A stretch of 64,000 nt of DNA from Nostocoides sp. Lineage in GTDB: Bacteria; Actinomycetota; Actinomycetes; Actinomycetales; Dermatophilaceae. The notes beneath the pieces are model-generated. The model ran no database searches. It saw nothing but the letters and a program-made list of their open reading frames with translations, and was not told the origin of the DNA. The stretch lies in the NCBI GenBank assembly GCA_016702415.1, contig JADJEA010000024.1, positions 248,001-312,000 on the forward strand, written 5' to 3'. A program made the position numbers and the translations under genes. Of the stretch, positions 63,752 to 64,000 are shown in pieces; positions within the stretch are counted from its first letter, which is position 1, and each line of letters opens with the position of its first letter.

Positions 63752-64000
63752 GTGCAGAGGGAGCGGCGAGCGCGGCGTGGCCCCGGCGGCGGGCCGCCCC
63801 AGGTGGAGCCGGCCGATCCGGACCGGGCGCGCGCCGTCCGCGAGATCGCCGGTCGCCATCGCCCCCGCAGGGGCCCCCTCCTCCCGATTCTCCACGAGGT
63901 CCTCGACCGCTTCGGCCACATCGACGACGACGACATCCCGGTCATCGCCGACGTCCTCAACCTGAGCCGGGCCGAGGTGCACGGAGTCGTCAGCTTCTAC
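63752..64000 (+). CDS. NuoE/FdsG-type 2Fe-2S subunit (3' end outside window)
   Basis: GTG 63752 has GAGGAGG eight bases upstream. The 83 residues inside the window contain LLPILHEVLDRFGHID and PVIADVLNLSRAEVHGVVSFY, the thioredoxin-like N-terminal part of NuoE or of formate dehydrogenase gamma subunit. The latter is suggested by the SRAEVHGVVSFY form. The Fe-S cysteines lie beyond the window. A formate dehydrogenase or complex I operon should follow. Confidence 0.85.
   Translation, partial: MQRERRARRGPGGGPPQVEPADPDRARAVREIAGRHRPRRGPLLPILHEVLDRFGHIDDDDIPVIADVLNLSRAEVHGVVSFY

Noticed and set aside
62951..63982. 343-residue minus-strand open frame at the right end
   Set aside because: Antisense to the DinB/MDMPI-like gene and the NuoE/FdsG start; low-complexity composition.

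Overview
The window is about 64 kb of very GC-rich DNA (roughly 70% by eye) with GTG/TTG starts, dense ATGA/GTGA stop-start overlaps and the classic actinobacterial division-cell wall (dcw) order ending in sepF-yggT-divIVA. It carries an F420-type nitroreductase, a 13E12-type DUF222/HNH protein and a HrdB/SigA-like sigma factor with a long acidic N-terminal extension. This points to an actinomycete, plausibly Micrococcales (Intrasporangiaceae or relatives); the family assignment is inference.

Layout. (1) 1-13953: a surface-polysaccharide locus with two family-4 glycosyltransferases, a Wzz/BY-kinase-like membrane protein, an APH-fold kinase, a MOP-type flippase, two related secreted glycoside-hydrolase-like proteins, a lipoprotein and four PAPS-type sulfotransferases. 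Together they suggest export of a sulfated exopolysaccharide. (2) 14030-36084, all on the minus strand: the dcw cluster and its downstream genes. In transcription order these are mraZ, rsmH, an ftsL-like gene, ftsI, murE, murF, mraY, murD, ftsW, murG, murC, ftsQ, ftsZ, pgeF, yggS, sepF, yggT, divIVA, then a TraR/DksA-type gene, lspA and rluD. A MraZ-type operator with two AAAGTGGGG repeats lies just upstream of mraZ. (3) 36298-40933, plus strand: moxR AAA+ ATPase, DUF58 protein and transglutaminase, a coupled trio. (4) 41010-48744: sigA-like sigma factor, universal stress protein, DUF4192, DUF1232/YkvA and EcsC-like proteins, a DNA polymerase I-like protein and a PAC2 protein. (5) 48882-54474: a HrpA-type helicase and a TAP-like secreted alpha/beta hydrolase, each broken by an apparent frameshift. 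(6) 54541-64000: metY, an F420-type nitroreductase, three small membrane proteins, a GH13 enzyme, a lipoprotein, a DUF222/HNH protein, a SigE-type ECF sigma factor with its coupled membrane partner, tRNA-Ala(GGC), a DinB/MDMPI-like protein and the start of a NuoE/FdsG-type subunit.

The most unusual genome-scale signal is an iterated word, (C)GGCATAC and its complement GTATGCC(G). By hand I find about 75 copies, where base composition predicts about six or seven. It occurs in both orientations, in coding and non-coding DNA, and inside genes it is written with the AT-richer codons TAT and GCA. Several stretches (about 3.7-7.9 kb, divIVA, ftsZ, sigA, the DUF222 region) lack it. It resembles iterated words such as HIP1 of cyanobacteria or DNA-uptake words, but its role here is unknown.

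I see no insertion sequence, prophage, CRISPR array or rRNA gene.
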